Counted from the stretch's first letter, positions 1 through 7,767 are shown. The stretch is 35,402 bases of DNA from Bacillota bacterium (GCA_029907475.1 JARYLU010000029.1:1-35402), one strand, 5' to 3'. Numbers and translations: made by a program. Notes: generated from the sequence alone by a model not told the origin.

Positions 1-233
1 AGCATGACGGCCTCGCTGCAGTCCGACAATGCTGTCCGGCGCTCCCCGACGGTTGGCAGCTCGGCAATTTCACACAGCTTTTTCACTATATTGATAAAAC
101 TCTGGTCATTCTTGATCAGGTCGCGTCTTCCGAAATTGAAAAGAACTCTGTGTTTCGTGGTGCCGCTTTCCCAGTAAGATTCAACCAGCTTGATGTATTC
201 GTAATTCTTGCTCTTGGTCGTTTTTATAAACAC
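1..233 (-). CDS. IS1634-family transposase, N-terminal part (runs off window)
   Basis: This is the first 77 codons of a transposase, cut by the window edge. The start is a GTG at 231-233 (minus strand), preceded by GGCGG at a normal distance. The protein begins MFIKTTKSKNYEYIKLVES and continues with a segment like KHRVLFNFGRRDL. That is the usual opening of IS1634/IS4-type DDE transposases: a short strand-rich N-terminal domain ahead of the catalytic core. The DDE residues lie outside the window, so activity cannot be judged. The family call rests on recognition of this opening. Confidence 0.72.
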   Translation of the reverse strand, partial: MFIKTTKSKNYEYIKLVESYWESGTTKHRVLFNFGRRDLIKNDQSFINIVKKLCEIAELPTVGERRTALSDCSEAVM

Positions 234-423
234 ATGATCACCGCCTGATATGGTTTTTACATACCAAGCGTACCAGTTTTAAATAATATTATCAATATCT
301 ATCAAGGTATTTTATAAAATAAGTTGTACCAGGTTTTTTGAAATTATTTTCAGCGACCCTTGATTCATGCGGGTTTCAGGGTTTTCTTCCCCCATTTTTG
401 GCTCCCAAGTGTCAAACTCGGGA
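1..423 (-). mobile_element. IS1634-like insertion sequence, one end only
   Basis: The left edge of the window lies inside an insertion sequence. It shows the start of a minus-strand transposase (233 down to 1), then about 190 bases without a gene, and then an abrupt change at about 418-423 to codons of a chromosomal gene (ymxH). The boundary is inferred from that change, because the other end, its inverted repeat and the target duplication lie outside the window. The final bases before the junction, CCAAGTGTCAAACTCGGG at 405-422, are the likely terminal repeat. Confidence 0.6.
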
Positions 424-573
424 ATTATCCTTCCGCAACGCGCAAATTTTTTGAATTTTTGGGTAGATCGCCAGGATTTAGTAGTACCATGGGAAACTGT
501 AAAAAAAATTGGGAGCGAAGTAATCATTGTAGAACTTGACCGAACATATACCCTTCACAAAAAGTATTTCTAA
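418..573 (+). pseudogene. ymxH: ymxH (YlmC/YmxH-family PRC-barrel sporulation protein), 3' remnant
   Basis: About 51 codons remain. The readable part has GIILPQR, then DLVVPWETVKKIGSEVIIVEL, which is the conserved second half of the short PRC-barrel proteins YlmC/YmxH. Full-length members have about 80 to 90 residues. The first half is missing because an insertion sequence abuts at about 418-423. An open frame runs back to 367 but has no family resemblance there. In spore formers ymxH commonly sits just upstream of the dipicolinate genes, which fits dapB and dpaA following here. Its role is not firmly known; mutants in related organisms are mild. The protein made here, if any, would be truncated. 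Confidence 0.62.
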
Positions 574-602
574 AAACCAGTCGGACCAGTCAGAGATTTA
601 GG

Positions 603-627
603 CCGGGTTTTTAAAGCCCGGGTTTTT
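603..627 (+). terminator. intrinsic terminator after the ymxH remnant
   Basis: The arms CCGGG (603-607) and CCCGG (617-621) form a short stem with a 9-base loop, followed by GGTTTTTG. It lies 30 bases after the ymxH stop and before the dapB promoter, so it separates the two units. Confidence 0.6.
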
Positions 628-656
628 GTTTGTTTTTGCAACCGAAATCACTATTA

Positions 657-685
657 TTGACAGGAAGCCCCGTTTATACGAGAAT
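657..685 (+). promoter_or_regulatory. vegetative-type promoter for dapB
   Basis: A perfect -35 TTGACA (657-662) is followed after 17 bases by GAGAAT (680-685), which matches four of six -10 positions. The start point would be near 692, about 50 bases before the dapB start. The site lies directly after the terminator at 603-627. Confidence 0.55.
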
Positions 686-742
686 ATAAGGCAAGATCAT
701 CATCAGGGGAGATTTTTCTAAAGATGAAAGGATGAGTTTAAG

Positions 743-1546
743 GTGAGCGAAGAAATTCGGGTAGTTGTTACCGGAGCTGCCGGGAGGATGGGGCGAGAAG
801 TAATTAAGGCCGTTCTTAAAGAGCAAGATTTAAATCTAGCCGGAGCAATAGATATCAAAGCGGTTGGAACAGATGTAGGGGAAATGGTCGGCTTACCAAA
901 AAAAGGGGTTACAGTTCAGCCGGAGTTGCGTAAAGTTTTAGAAAATACTCGTGCTCATGTTTTAGTTGACTTTACGAACCCCCAAGCTGTAATCAGGAAC
1001 GCCAAAACCGCCCTCAACAACGGTATTTCTCCGGTGATTGGTACAACTGGATTAGATGAGGTAGAGATTGAGGAACTTCGAAAAGTTGCCGAAAGGACCG
1101 GCCTGGGAGTCTTAATTGCTCCAAACTTTGCGTTAGGCGCGGTTCTCATGATGGATTTTACCCGTCGTGCAGCTCGTTATTTTAAACATGTAGAGATTAT
1201 TGAGCTTCACCATGATCAAAAAATTGATGCACCTTCGGGTACTGCTCTTAAAACCGCCCAAATGATCGAAGCAGAAAGAGAGCCTTTTCGCCAGGGGCAC
1301 CCAGATGAGTATGAAAAAATCCTGGGAGTAAGGGGTGGAGAGTGGAAAGGAATTAGAATTCACAGTGTCCGCTTACCAGGTCTGGTGGCCCATCAGGAGG
1401 TAATTTTCGGTACTCTTGGACAGGTACTCACCATTCGCCATGATTCCTTAAGTCGAGAATCCTTTATGCCAGGAGTCGTCTTAGGGATTAGAAGAGTTCG
1501 GCATTTGAAAGGAGTGGTTATCGGATTAGAAAACATTTTGGACTAG
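743..1546 (+). CDS. dapB: 4-hydroxy-tetrahydrodipicolinate reductase
   Basis: This is a cytoplasmic NAD(P)H-dependent enzyme that reduces 4-hydroxy-tetrahydrodipicolinate to tetrahydrodipicolinate in lysine and diaminopimelate synthesis. The 267 residues are the normal family length. The nucleotide-binding loop GAAGRMG is at residues 11-17. VDFTNP, GTTGL and APNFALG follow, and the catalytic stretch HHDQKIDAPSGT starts at residue 156. The start is GTG at 743, with AAAGGATGA upstream. It leads the cluster dapB-dpaA-dpaB-asd-dapA but has its own promoter, and dpaA appears to have a separate one. Its product branch competes with dipicolinate formation, so close linkage to dpaAB is meaningful. 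Confidence 0.95.
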   Translation: MSEEIRVVVTGAAGRMGREVIKAVLKEQDLNLAGAIDIKAVGTDVGEMVGLPKKGVTVQPELRKVLENTRAHVLVDFTNPQAVIRNAKTALNNGISPVIGTTGLDEVEIEELRKVAERTGLGVLIAPNFALGAVLMMDFTRRAARYFKHVEIIELHHDQKIDAPSGTALKTAQMIEAEREPFRQGHPDEYEKILGVRGGEWKGIRIHSVRLPGLVAHQEVIFGTLGQVLTIRHDSLSRESFMPGVVLGIRRVRHLKGVVIGLENILD

Positions 1547-1590
1547 AGTTTTAAAATTTTTAAAGCACGTCTGAGGAGACGAGCCAAATA

Positions 1591-1620
1591 GCACCTTCTT
1601 CCCTCCTCACTCATATACTG
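1591..1620 (+). promoter_or_regulatory. sigma-K-like promoter for dpaAB
   Basis: CACC (1592-1595), a 16-base spacer and CATATACTG (1612-1620) resemble the mother-cell sigma-K pattern of AC followed after 16-17 bases by CATAnnnTA. Only the last position differs. The spacing to the dpaA start (1660) is suitable. In Bacillus subtilis the spoVF operon is known to be sigma-K dependent, so the match is expected biologically. A small hairpin, CGTCT/AGACG with a GAGG loop, lies just before it at 1567-1580. Confidence 0.45.
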
Positions 1621-1659
1621 TAAACGCCAAGTAACATGTGAGTAAAGGAGGGGAGTACG

Positions 1660-2550
1660 ATGGGCTTGGATCTAAGTGGGATTGAAATTGCAGTTGTAGG
1701 AGGAGATAAACGTCAACTGTATTTAATCCCGGAACTTATCCGTTTAGGTGCACATGTTACTGCTGTTGGATTCCCCCCCTGTCCAGAATTGAGCCAGGTC
1801 CAACTGTCTGAATCCCTCGAAGCTACCGTAAAAAATGCCCGTGTTGTCATTTTGCCTATTCCAGGTATAGATCCCGAAGGAAGGATTAAAACCCTTGACG
1901 CGAACTGCCTCCTAATTTTTACTCCGGGGATTGCAAAACTTATTCCGCCGGGAACTCTCGTTATCATTGGCTGTGCAAGAGAAATTTTACGTAAGTGGGC
2001 AATTGAATTCGGGTGGAAGCTGATCGAAATAGCCGAGTTAGACGAAGTAGCAATTTTAAATGCGATCCCCTCCGCTGAGGGTGCCCTTCAAATCGCAATG
2101 GAGCAGTTGCCGATTACAATTCATAATAGTAAATCTTTTATCCTTGGATTTGGCCGCCTGGGGAAGACCCTGGCACGAATGTTACAGGGTATTGGAGCGC
2201 AGACAACAGTAGTTGCACGAAAGCGTGCGGATCTGGCTCGGATTTTTGAAATGGGTTGCCGCCCGATCTCGTTTACCCAATTACCTCAAGTAATTTCTGG
2301 GGCCGAAATAATTTTTAATACAGTACCGGCTTTAATCTTGGATGAACAGATACTTTCTTTGCTGCAAAAGGATGTTCTGATTATCGACCTTGCGTCGCAC
2401 CCAGGAGGCACTGATTTTGCTGCCGCAAAAAGATTGGGTCTTCAGGCAATCCTTGCACCTGGCTTGCCTGGTAAGGTAGCACCCAAGACGAGTGGTCAGA
2501 TCCTTGCCCAAGTTATTCCCCAACTTATTCTCTGTGAATTATCCGCTTGA
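1660..2550 (+). CDS. dpaA: dipicolinate synthase subunit A
   Basis: DpaA is the dehydrogenase-like subunit of dipicolinate synthase, which oxidises the DapA product to dipicolinic acid in the mother cell for loading into the spore core. The 296 residues match the family. The N-terminal half opens with IAVVGGDKRQLYLIPELI, typical of DpaA. The C-terminal half holds a Rossmann fold with the dinucleotide loop GFGRLGKTLA. A strong AAAGGAGGGG ribosome site precedes the ATG. dpaB follows 54 bases later, and the pair is the usual spoVFA-spoVFB operon. A sigma-K-like promoter lies upstream. Confidence 0.93.
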   Translation: MGLDLSGIEIAVVGGDKRQLYLIPELIRLGAHVTAVGFPPCPELSQVQLSESLEATVKNARVVILPIPGIDPEGRIKTLDANCLLIFTPGIAKLIPPGTLVIIGCAREILRKWAIEFGWKLIEIAELDEVAILNAIPSAEGALQIAMEQLPITIHNSKSFILGFGRLGKTLARMLQGIGAQTTVVARKRADLARIFEMGCRPISFTQLPQVISGAEIIFNTVPALILDEQILSLLQKDVLIIDLASHPGGTDFAAAKRLGLQAILAPGLPGKVAPKTSGQILAQVIPQLILCELSA

Positions 2551-2604
2551 TGTTCAGTAAATTAGCCCTTGGTTGCTGAGAATAGGTTAAGGGAGGTGCT
2601 TGGA

Positions 2605-3198
2605 ATGCGTCTCAAGGGAATACGTATAGGTTTTGTGGTAACAGGTTCTCATTGCACCATTGAAAAAATTCTCGGGGAAATTGAGAGACTTGTTGCAGAA
2701 GGAGCAGACGTTTTTCCTGTCGTTTCCTATTCTGTGAGCACAATGGATACACGCTACGGGAAAGCTTCCGATTGGTGTAAGAAACTTCAGGAAATCACGA
2801 AAAAGGATTTAATTAAATCAATTGTTGAGGCGGAACCGGTCGGACCGGGTAAATTATTTGATATTCTGGTTGTCGCTCCTTGTACAGGAAATACCCTGGC
2901 CAAATTATCAAATGGAATTACCGATACCCCCGCTTTAATGGCGATCAAAGCCCATTTGCGAAATCAGCGCCCAGTTGTTATTGCCGTTTCTACAAATGAC
3001 GGGCTTGGTTTAAATGCTCAAAATATCGCAAAGCTACTGAATTCCAAAAATATTTACATGGTGCCTTTCGGCCAGGATAACCCGGTTGTCAAACCAAATT
3101 CTCTCGTTGCACGCATGGAAAAAATTTTTGATACCCTTTGTGCGGCCTTAGATGGAAAGCAAATCCATCCTGTTTTAGTAGAATATAGCACCAATTAA
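2605..3198 (+). CDS. dpaB: dipicolinate synthase subunit B
   Basis: DpaB is the flavoprotein-like subunit of dipicolinate synthase and works with DpaA. I chose the ATG at 2605 (197 residues) over a longer frame from 2569. The family starts with a MRLKGxRIGF segment, and GGGAGGTG sits at the right distance before this ATG. The protein has TGSHCTIEKI near the start, VVAPCTGNTLAKL in the middle and AVSTNDGLGLNAQN later, all characteristic of the flavin-dependent decarboxylase-like (HFCD) fold. It follows dpaA directly and should be co-transcribed with it late in sporulation. Confidence 0.93.
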   Translation: MRLKGIRIGFVVTGSHCTIEKILGEIERLVAEGADVFPVVSYSVSTMDTRYGKASDWCKKLQEITKKDLIKSIVEAEPVGPGKLFDILVVAPCTGNTLAKLSNGITDTPALMAIKAHLRNQRPVVIAVSTNDGLGLNAQNIAKLLNSKNIYMVPFGQDNPVVKPNSLVARMEKIFDTLCAALDGKQIHPVLVEYSTN

Positions 3199-3220
3199 AT
3201 CGGATAGGCAGGAGGACGCT

Positions 3221-3253
3221 GTGCTTTTTCGTCAAAATACATCTAGTAAATAA
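3221..3253 (+). CDS. possible 10-residue leader peptide ahead of asd
   Basis: A GTG at 3221 with a near-perfect CAGGAGG ribosome site 5 bases upstream opens a frame of ten codons (MLFRQNTSSK) ending at TAA 3251-3253, 17 bases before the asd start. It contains no run of codons for one amino acid and no clear terminator follows, so attenuation is not evident. It could equally be the decayed start of a lost gene. Low confidence. Confidence 0.2.
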   Translation: MLFRQNTSSK

Positions 3254-3270
3254 TTTCAGGAGGGAACCTA

Positions 3271-4284
3271 ATGGCAAAGAACTATCAGGTTGCTGTAATT
3301 GGAGCCACAGGAGCGGTTGGCCAGGAGATTCTTAAGGTCCTCCAGGAACGCAATTTTCCTGTTGCAGATATCAGGGTAATGGCAAGCCCGCGGTCTGAAG
3401 GAAAGAAAATTAAATTCGGGTCTGAAGAACTTACCGTCCAGGCGGCAAGACCCGATACTTTTAAGGGTGTTGAAATCGCCTTTTTTGCAGGGGGGCCCAT
3501 AAGTAAGGAGCTTGTTCCCGAAGCTGTAAACAAGGGTGCGGTAGTGATTGATAACAGCAGTACTTTTCGGCTTGAACCGTGGGTACCCCTTGTCGTCCCT
3601 GAAGTTAATCCTGAAGATATCGACACTCACCAAGGTGTGATTGCCAACCCCAACTGTTCCACAATTATTTTAGTTGTACCTCTCAAACCAATTCATGAAG
3701 CGGCCCGGATCAAGAGAATAGTTATCTCTACCTACCAAGCAGTTTCAGGGGCAGGAAGAGAAGCCATTGAGGAGCTACTTTCGCAAACAAAACAGGTACT
3801 GGCAGGGGAGCCGGTTCAACCTCAAATCTTCCCATATCAAATCGCTTTCAACCTCATCCCCCATATAGACACTTTCGGAGAAAACGGTTATTCGCGCGAG
3901 GAAATGAAGCTTCTCCTGGAAACACAGAAAATTCTTCACGATCAGGAAATCAAAATTACTGCAACAACGGTCCGCGTGCCTGTAATTCGGAGCCACTCAG
4001 AATCGGTAAACATCGAAACCGAAAAAAAGCTCACGCCAGAAGAAGTCCGGGAAATTCTGATTCAGGCTCCCGGCATTATTGTCCAAGACGATTTACCCAA
4101 TTTACAGTATCCAATGCCATTATCTTCTTCCAACCGCGATGAGGTTTTTGTGGGAAGAATCAGAAGCGATTTTTCCCACGAGCGAGCGTTAAATTTATGG
4201 ATTGTAGCAGATCAATTGCGAAAAGGTGCAGCAACTAATGCCGTTCAAATTGCAGAAATTCTCGTTAACCGCAATTTACTTTAA
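3271..4284 (+). CDS. asd: aspartate-semialdehyde dehydrogenase
   Basis: Asd reduces aspartyl phosphate to aspartate semialdehyde, the common precursor of lysine, diaminopimelate, dipicolinate, threonine and methionine. The 337 residues are the normal length. The NADP loop GATGAVG is at residues 11-17, the phosphate-binding region has SSTFR, and the catalytic cysteine is Cys129 in NPNCS. The ATG at 3271 follows CAGGAGGGA. dapA starts 27 bases after the stop, so asd and dapA are almost certainly co-transcribed. Together they supply the substrate used by both DapB and DpaAB. No aspartokinase gene is in this cluster. Confidence 0.95.
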   Translation: MAKNYQVAVIGATGAVGQEILKVLQERNFPVADIRVMASPRSEGKKIKFGSEELTVQAARPDTFKGVEIAFFAGGPISKELVPEAVNKGAVVIDNSSTFRLEPWVPLVVPEVNPEDIDTHQGVIANPNCSTIILVVPLKPIHEAARIKRIVISTYQAVSGAGREAIEELLSQTKQVLAGEPVQPQIFPYQIAFNLIPHIDTFGENGYSREEMKLLLETQKILHDQEIKITATTVRVPVIRSHSESVNIETEKKLTPEEVREILIQAPGIIVQDDLPNLQYPMPLSSSNRDEVFVGRIRSDFSHERALNLWIVADQLRKGAATNAVQIAEILVNRNLL

Positions 4285-4310
4285 AAAATTCTTCAAGAGG
4301 GGTGACAGAT

Positions 4311-5195
4311 ATGAAGGATTTCGGTCGCGTGTTAACCGCAATGGTTACTCCTTTTACAGAAAATGGCGAGGTAGCTTATGAACAGGCTGCAACCCTGGCG
4401 CGCCATTTAATCAAGACAGGATCGGATGGCATTGTTGTTTCAGGTACTACCGGTGAATCACCTGTTTTGACGAAAGAGGAAAAGGGAAAGCTTTTTGCTG
4501 TTGTGAAAGAGGCCGCAGGAGATCAAGCAACTGTAATCGCCGGCACTGGTTCGAATGATACAAGAGCTTCCATTGAACTAACTAAAATTGCTGAAAAGAC
4601 GGGCGTAGATGGAATCATGCTGGTTACTCCCTATTACAATAAGCCGAGTCAAGAGGGGTTGTACCAGCATTTTAAAGCTATCGCACAGGAAACCAGTCTC
4701 CCAATAATCGTATATAATGTACCCGGGCGGACGTCAGTTAACCTTTTACCGGGAACACTTGTAAGATTAGCAGAAATCGATAACATCGTAGCCGTTAAAG
4801 AAGCGAGCGGAAACCTCGATCAGGTGGCCGAAATTAAACGTACAACACCTCAAAATTTTATCATTTACAGCGGAGATGATTCCCTTACCCTTCCAATGTT
4901 GGCACTTGGCTGTTACGGTGTAATCAGTGTTGCCTCTCACGTGGCAGGAAAATTAATTAACAAAATGATTAATTCTTTTGTTGCAGGAAAAATAGAAGAG
5001 GCAAAAGAAATTCACTTGAAAATTTTTCCTCTTTTGAAAGTTTTATTTATTACCACAAACCCCGTCCCCGTTAAAGCCGCCGTTAAACTAATCGGAATTG
5101 ACGCCGGACCACCGAGGCTCCCCCTGGTAGAGGCTACAGTTCAAGAAGTGGAAGCCATCGGCAAAGTAATGAAAGAGTTAAAACTTATCGATTAG
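4311..5195 (+). CDS. dapA: 4-hydroxy-tetrahydrodipicolinate synthase
   Basis: DapA condenses aspartate semialdehyde with pyruvate to give 4-hydroxy-tetrahydrodipicolinate, the last shared intermediate of lysine and spore dipicolinate synthesis. From the ATG at 4311 the protein has 294 residues. The Schiff-base lysine is Lys163 in AVKEASGN, the catalytic tyrosine is Tyr135 in IVYNVPGR, and GTTGESP is at about 45-51. A GTG at 4302 is possible, but it lies inside the GAGGGGTGA ribosome site, so the ATG is preferred. It closes the dap/dpa cluster. A promoter and terminator for the next unit follow. Confidence 0.95.
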   Translation: MKDFGRVLTAMVTPFTENGEVAYEQAATLARHLIKTGSDGIVVSGTTGESPVLTKEEKGKLFAVVKEAAGDQATVIAGTGSNDTRASIELTKIAEKTGVDGIMLVTPYYNKPSQEGLYQHFKAIAQETSLPIIVYNVPGRTSVNLLPGTLVRLAEIDNIVAVKEASGNLDQVAEIKRTTPQNFIIYSGDDSLTLPMLALGCYGVISVASHVAGKLINKMINSFVAGKIEEAKEIHLKIFPLLKVLFITTNPVPVKAAVKLIGIDAGPPRLPLVEATVQEVEAIGKVMKELKLID

Positions 5196-5218
5196 ATGAG
5201 GAAATGTTCCACTTGCCC

Positions 5219-5247
5219 TTGTAATTTAAGTTACTTCAAAGTATAAT
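5219..5247 (+). promoter_or_regulatory. vegetative-type promoter upstream of the RNase J leader
   Basis: TTGTAA (5219-5224), a 17-base spacer and a perfect TATAAT (5242-5247) lie 24 to 52 bases after the dapA stop. Transcription would begin near 5254, about 27 bases before the terminator stem at 5281. Confidence 0.6.
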
Positions 5248-5280
5248 AAAAAAGAAGGGAACGGCTGTACTGGTGACGGT

Positions 5281-5314
5281 AACCTACCTTCCGAAATTGC
5301 AAGGTAGGTTTTTT
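5281..5314 (+). terminator. strong intrinsic terminator in the RNase J leader
   Basis: A perfect 10-bp stem (AACCTACCTT at 5281-5290 and AAGGTAGGTT at 5301-5310) with a 10-base loop is followed by a T run to 5314. It can end dapA transcription, but it also lies downstream of a good promoter (5219-5247) and upstream of rnj (5391). It may therefore act as an attenuator or close a very short RNA. Confidence 0.85.
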
Positions 5315-5390
5315 CATTTAAAATTTTTCATTTAAAACCTACTGTATTAAACTGTAAGTAATTAAACTGTATAGAAACGGAGGTGAATAA

Positions 5391-7055
5391 TTGAAAGAAG
5401 GAAATTCTGTTCTAATCATCCCTCTTGGAGGACTTGGTGAGATCGGTAAAAATATTATGGCCTTAAGAATTCACAACGATATTATCGTCATTGACTGCGG
5501 ACTCATGTTCCCTGAAGATGAAATGCTCGGAATTGATCTGGTAATTCCAGATATCTCATATCTCCTTGAAAACAGAGAGTATGTCCGGGGAATCATTTTA
5601 ACTCACGGTCACGAAGACCACATCGGGGCACTCCCGTATATTTTAAGAGAACTTAATGTACCGATATACGGAACCAGGTTAACGCTTGGTTTACTCGAAG
5701 CAAAATTAAAAGAAAGCAATTTCGCAGAACCAATTAACACCTGGTGTATAAACCCAGGTGAAGCCTTCAAGCTCGGGCCTTTTCACGTTGAATTTATCCG
5801 GGTAAGCCACAGCATCGCCGATGCAGTTGCCCTGGGAATTAAAACTCCCTGCGGAACCATTGTCCACACCGGAGACTTCAAATTAGATCAAACACCGGTG
5901 AATAATGAAACAATAGATTATCATAAATTTGCAGAGCTTGGCAAACAGGGAGTACTCGTTCTTTTATCGGACAGCACAAATGTTGAAAGGCCGGGTTATA
6001 CTTTATCTGAACGTGTAGTGGGGGAAACCTTTGAAGAAACGTTTCGAAATGCAAGTGAGCGCATCATTATCGCCAGTTTTGCATCTAATATTCACCGCAT
6101 TCAGCAAGCGATCACCACTGCCTCTAAATTTAACCGAAAGGTGGCAGTGGTTGGACGAAGTATGATTAACGTTGTGAATATTGCGTCGGAATTGGGATAT
6201 CTTGAGATTCCCCCGGGAACGCTCGTAGACCTTGATGAAATCGAATTATTTCCCAAGTACAAGGTTGTAATTTTAACCACAGGAAGCCAGGGCGAACCCA
6301 TGTCCGCTTTAACAAGAATGGCGATGTGCGATCATAAAAGAATTGAAATTATCCCCGGCGATACCGTGATCATTTCAGCGAGCCCAATTCCGGGAAATGA
6401 AAAATTAGTCCACCGGACGATTGATCATTTATTCCGGCAGGGAGCAGAGGTAATTTACGAACCCTTTTCCGGGGTTCACGTTTCCGGCCATGCGAGCCAG
6501 GAAGAGTTAAAATTGATGCTAAACCTGGTTAAGCCTAAGTTTTTTATGCCAATCCATGGAGAGTACCGGCATTTGATTAAACATGCCCAGCTTGCCAGGG
6601 AAGTAGGAATTCCCCCGTCAAATATTTTTGTTGCTGAGAATGGACAAGTCCTCGAATGTAACCCTGAACGGGGAGCAATTATTGGAAGGGTAACTGCAGG
6701 AAAAGTCCTGGTAGATGGTTTAGGCATTGGAGATGTAGGGAATATTGTTTTGCGAGACCGGAAACAACTTTCCCAAGATGGAATTTTTATCATCGTGGTA
6801 ACAATTAATAAAGAAACAGGTGCTGTCATCGCGGGCCCCGATATTGTATCAAGAGGATTTGTTTATGTGCGGGAGTCCGAAGAATTACTTGAAGAAGCGA
6901 AAGAAAAAATCCGCGACATCTTGAAACACTGCGAAGAACAGCAAACAACGGAGTGGGCTACAATAAAATCTTATATGCGAGAAACAGTGGGTAAGTTTCT
7001 TTACGAGAGAACCCGGCGCAGACCGATGATTCTACCGATTATTATGGAAGTATAA
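5391..7055 (+). CDS. rnj: ribonuclease J
   Basis: RNase J is a metallo-beta-lactamase/beta-CASP ribonuclease with 5' exonuclease and endonuclease activity in mRNA decay and rRNA maturation. The 554 residues match RNase J. The metal site H-G-H-E-D-H is at residues 72-77, and HSIADA, HTGDFKLD, SDSTNVERPG and SGHASQEEL follow in order. A long C-terminal domain is present. The start is TTG at 5391, after ACGGAGGTG. It stands alone between the dap/dpa cluster and a gene on the opposite strand. Its leader has a promoter and a strong terminator, so expression probably depends on read-through or on a second start nearer the gene. Confidence 0.94.
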   Translation: MKEGNSVLIIPLGGLGEIGKNIMALRIHNDIIVIDCGLMFPEDEMLGIDLVIPDISYLLENREYVRGIILTHGHEDHIGALPYILRELNVPIYGTRLTLGLLEAKLKESNFAEPINTWCINPGEAFKLGPFHVEFIRVSHSIADAVALGIKTPCGTIVHTGDFKLDQTPVNNETIDYHKFAELGKQGVLVLLSDSTNVERPGYTLSERVVGETFEETFRNASERIIIASFASNIHRIQQAITTASKFNRKVAVVGRSMINVVNIASELGYLEIPPGTLVDLDEIELFPKYKVVILTTGSQGEPMSALTRMAMCDHKRIEIIPGDTVIISASPIPGNEKLVHRTIDHLFRQGAEVIYEPFSGVHVSGHASQEELKLMLNLVKPKFFMPIHGEYRHLIKHAQLAREVGIPPSNIFVAENGQVLECNPERGAIIGRVTAGKVLVDGLGIGDVGNIVLRDRKQLSQDGIFIIVVTINKETGAVIAGPDIVSRGFVYVRESEELLEEAKEKIRDILKHCEEQQTTEWATIKSYMRETVGKFLYERTRRRPMILPIIMEV

Positions 7056-7071
7056 TAAAAATCAACATCTC

Positions 7072-7266
7072 CTATCCGCGCCAGACAATTTTGCAGTCCG
7101 GACAGCCTTTCCCGGCCCAAAATCTTTCTTTTTCTTCTTCGCTGAATAAAAAGTGAATCCGGGACACGGACCAGATTACACCGCAAATAGGACAGATCAC
7201 GGAATCGTTTTTGCCAATCAAGGAAATGCCATCAAACTGTTCAGGAAGATCTCCTTTTATGAACAA
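7072..7266 (-). CDS. small zinc-ribbon protein, function unknown
   Basis: This is a 64-residue minus-strand protein, convergent with rnj and ending 17 bases from its stop. Two cysteine pairs, CPICG (about residues 25-29) and CPDCK (about 55-59), are the expected four ligands of a zinc ribbon, separated by about 25 residues. It starts at TTG (7264-7266) after GAGGAGGGG at good spacing, which argues that it is real. I do not recognise the family. It could be a small nucleic-acid-binding or adaptor protein. A minus-strand TATAAT lies at 7326-7331. Confidence 0.6.
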   Translation of the reverse strand: MFIKGDLPEQFDGISLIGKNDSVICPICGVIWSVSRIHFLFSEEEKERFWAGKGCPDCKIVWRG

Positions 7267-7325
7267 GCGAACCCCTCCTCAGGAAAAATTGATAGGCATT
7301 TAAGCACTTAAAGGAACCCACGGAT

Positions 7326-7331
7326 ATTATA
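7326..7331 (-). promoter_or_regulatory. -10 element for the zinc-ribbon gene
   Basis: On the minus strand the hexamer reads TATAAT, with the start point expected near 7319, about 53 bases before the TTG start. No convincing -35 is seen at 16-18 bases. Nothing else is recognised between 7267 and 7459. Confidence 0.35.
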
Positions 7332-7459
7332 TCAAAGATTTAACAACAAACAGGATCGCTTTAAGGAAACAGGATATTTTTGCGAAATTAACCCTGAGGC
7401 TGAGATCGAACCTTTTTCAAAAAAACAACGCGTGAGAAACTACGATTTTTAGGTAGGAA

Positions 7460-7596
7460 TGAACGATTTTCCCTACACCTATTCCTGTAGGTTGGATTAC
7501 TAAAGTTATTCCCGAACACTCAATTTCCTGGTAAGAGGGGACATTTTCCTCTGAGGCCCAAATTAGCTCAAGGGGAAGAGGAGTATAAAGGATCAC
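7460..7596 (-). pseudogene. ylzJ: ylzJ fragment, 5' part
   Basis: This is a minus-strand copy of the first ~45 codons of ylzJ, starting at GTG 7594-7596 and losing homology at 7460. Beyond that point the frame runs into unrelated residues. One codon differs from the intact copy: the third residue after the MILYTP opening is Leu here and Phe in the intact gene. It belongs to the left 308-bp repeat. Confidence 0.75.
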
Positions 7597-7767
7597 TGAA
7601 CTATCCCCCCTTCTCTTTTTGATTCTTTGATTAATTCTTGTAACTTCCTGACAGCCTCTCCAAGGCCCCCGACCTCATCAATCAGTCCTACTTCTACCGC
7701 ATCTTGCCCGACGAGGACAGTTCCGATGTCGCGAGCCAGTTCACCCGTCCGGAACATTAATTCCCGA
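7593..7767 (-). pseudogene. tepA: tepA fragment, 3' part
   Basis: This is a minus-strand copy of the last ~57 codons of tepA (from ELMFRTGEL to the stop), part of the left 308-bp repeat. It lacks the catalytic Ser and His. An open frame continues upstream to 7859 with about 31 unrelated residues (TIRMRLRVVHPDNRPVKE in part), so a fused ORF exists, but nothing suggests a functional product. The overlap GTGA with the ylzJ fragment is preserved. Confidence 0.75.

Larger units (their letters stand above)
7460..7767. repeat. 308-bp direct repeat, left (fragment) copy
   Basis: This stretch is identical to 11491-11798 except for G at 7572 versus A at 11603, so 307 of 308 bases match and the offset is a constant 4031. 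It carries the start of ylzJ and the last ~57 codons of tepA on the minus strand. The sequence on both sides is unrelated to the flanks of the right copy, so this is an inserted fragment and not one side of a simple tandem duplication. The near identity points to a recent event or an assembly artefact. Confidence 0.95.

Noticed and set aside
367-417. Start of the ymxH remnant at ATG 367
   Set aside because: These codons read through the insertion sequence end and have no resemblance to the family, whose homology begins at about 418.
1567-1580. Terminator after dapB (CGTCT/AGACG)
   Set aside because: The stem is only 5 bp and no T run follows it.
5347-5375. Promoter TTAAAC-17-TATAGA directly before rnj
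   Set aside because: Its start point would fall in the ribosome binding site of rnj, leaving almost no leader. Part of the match comes from a short direct repeat (ATTAAACTGTA).
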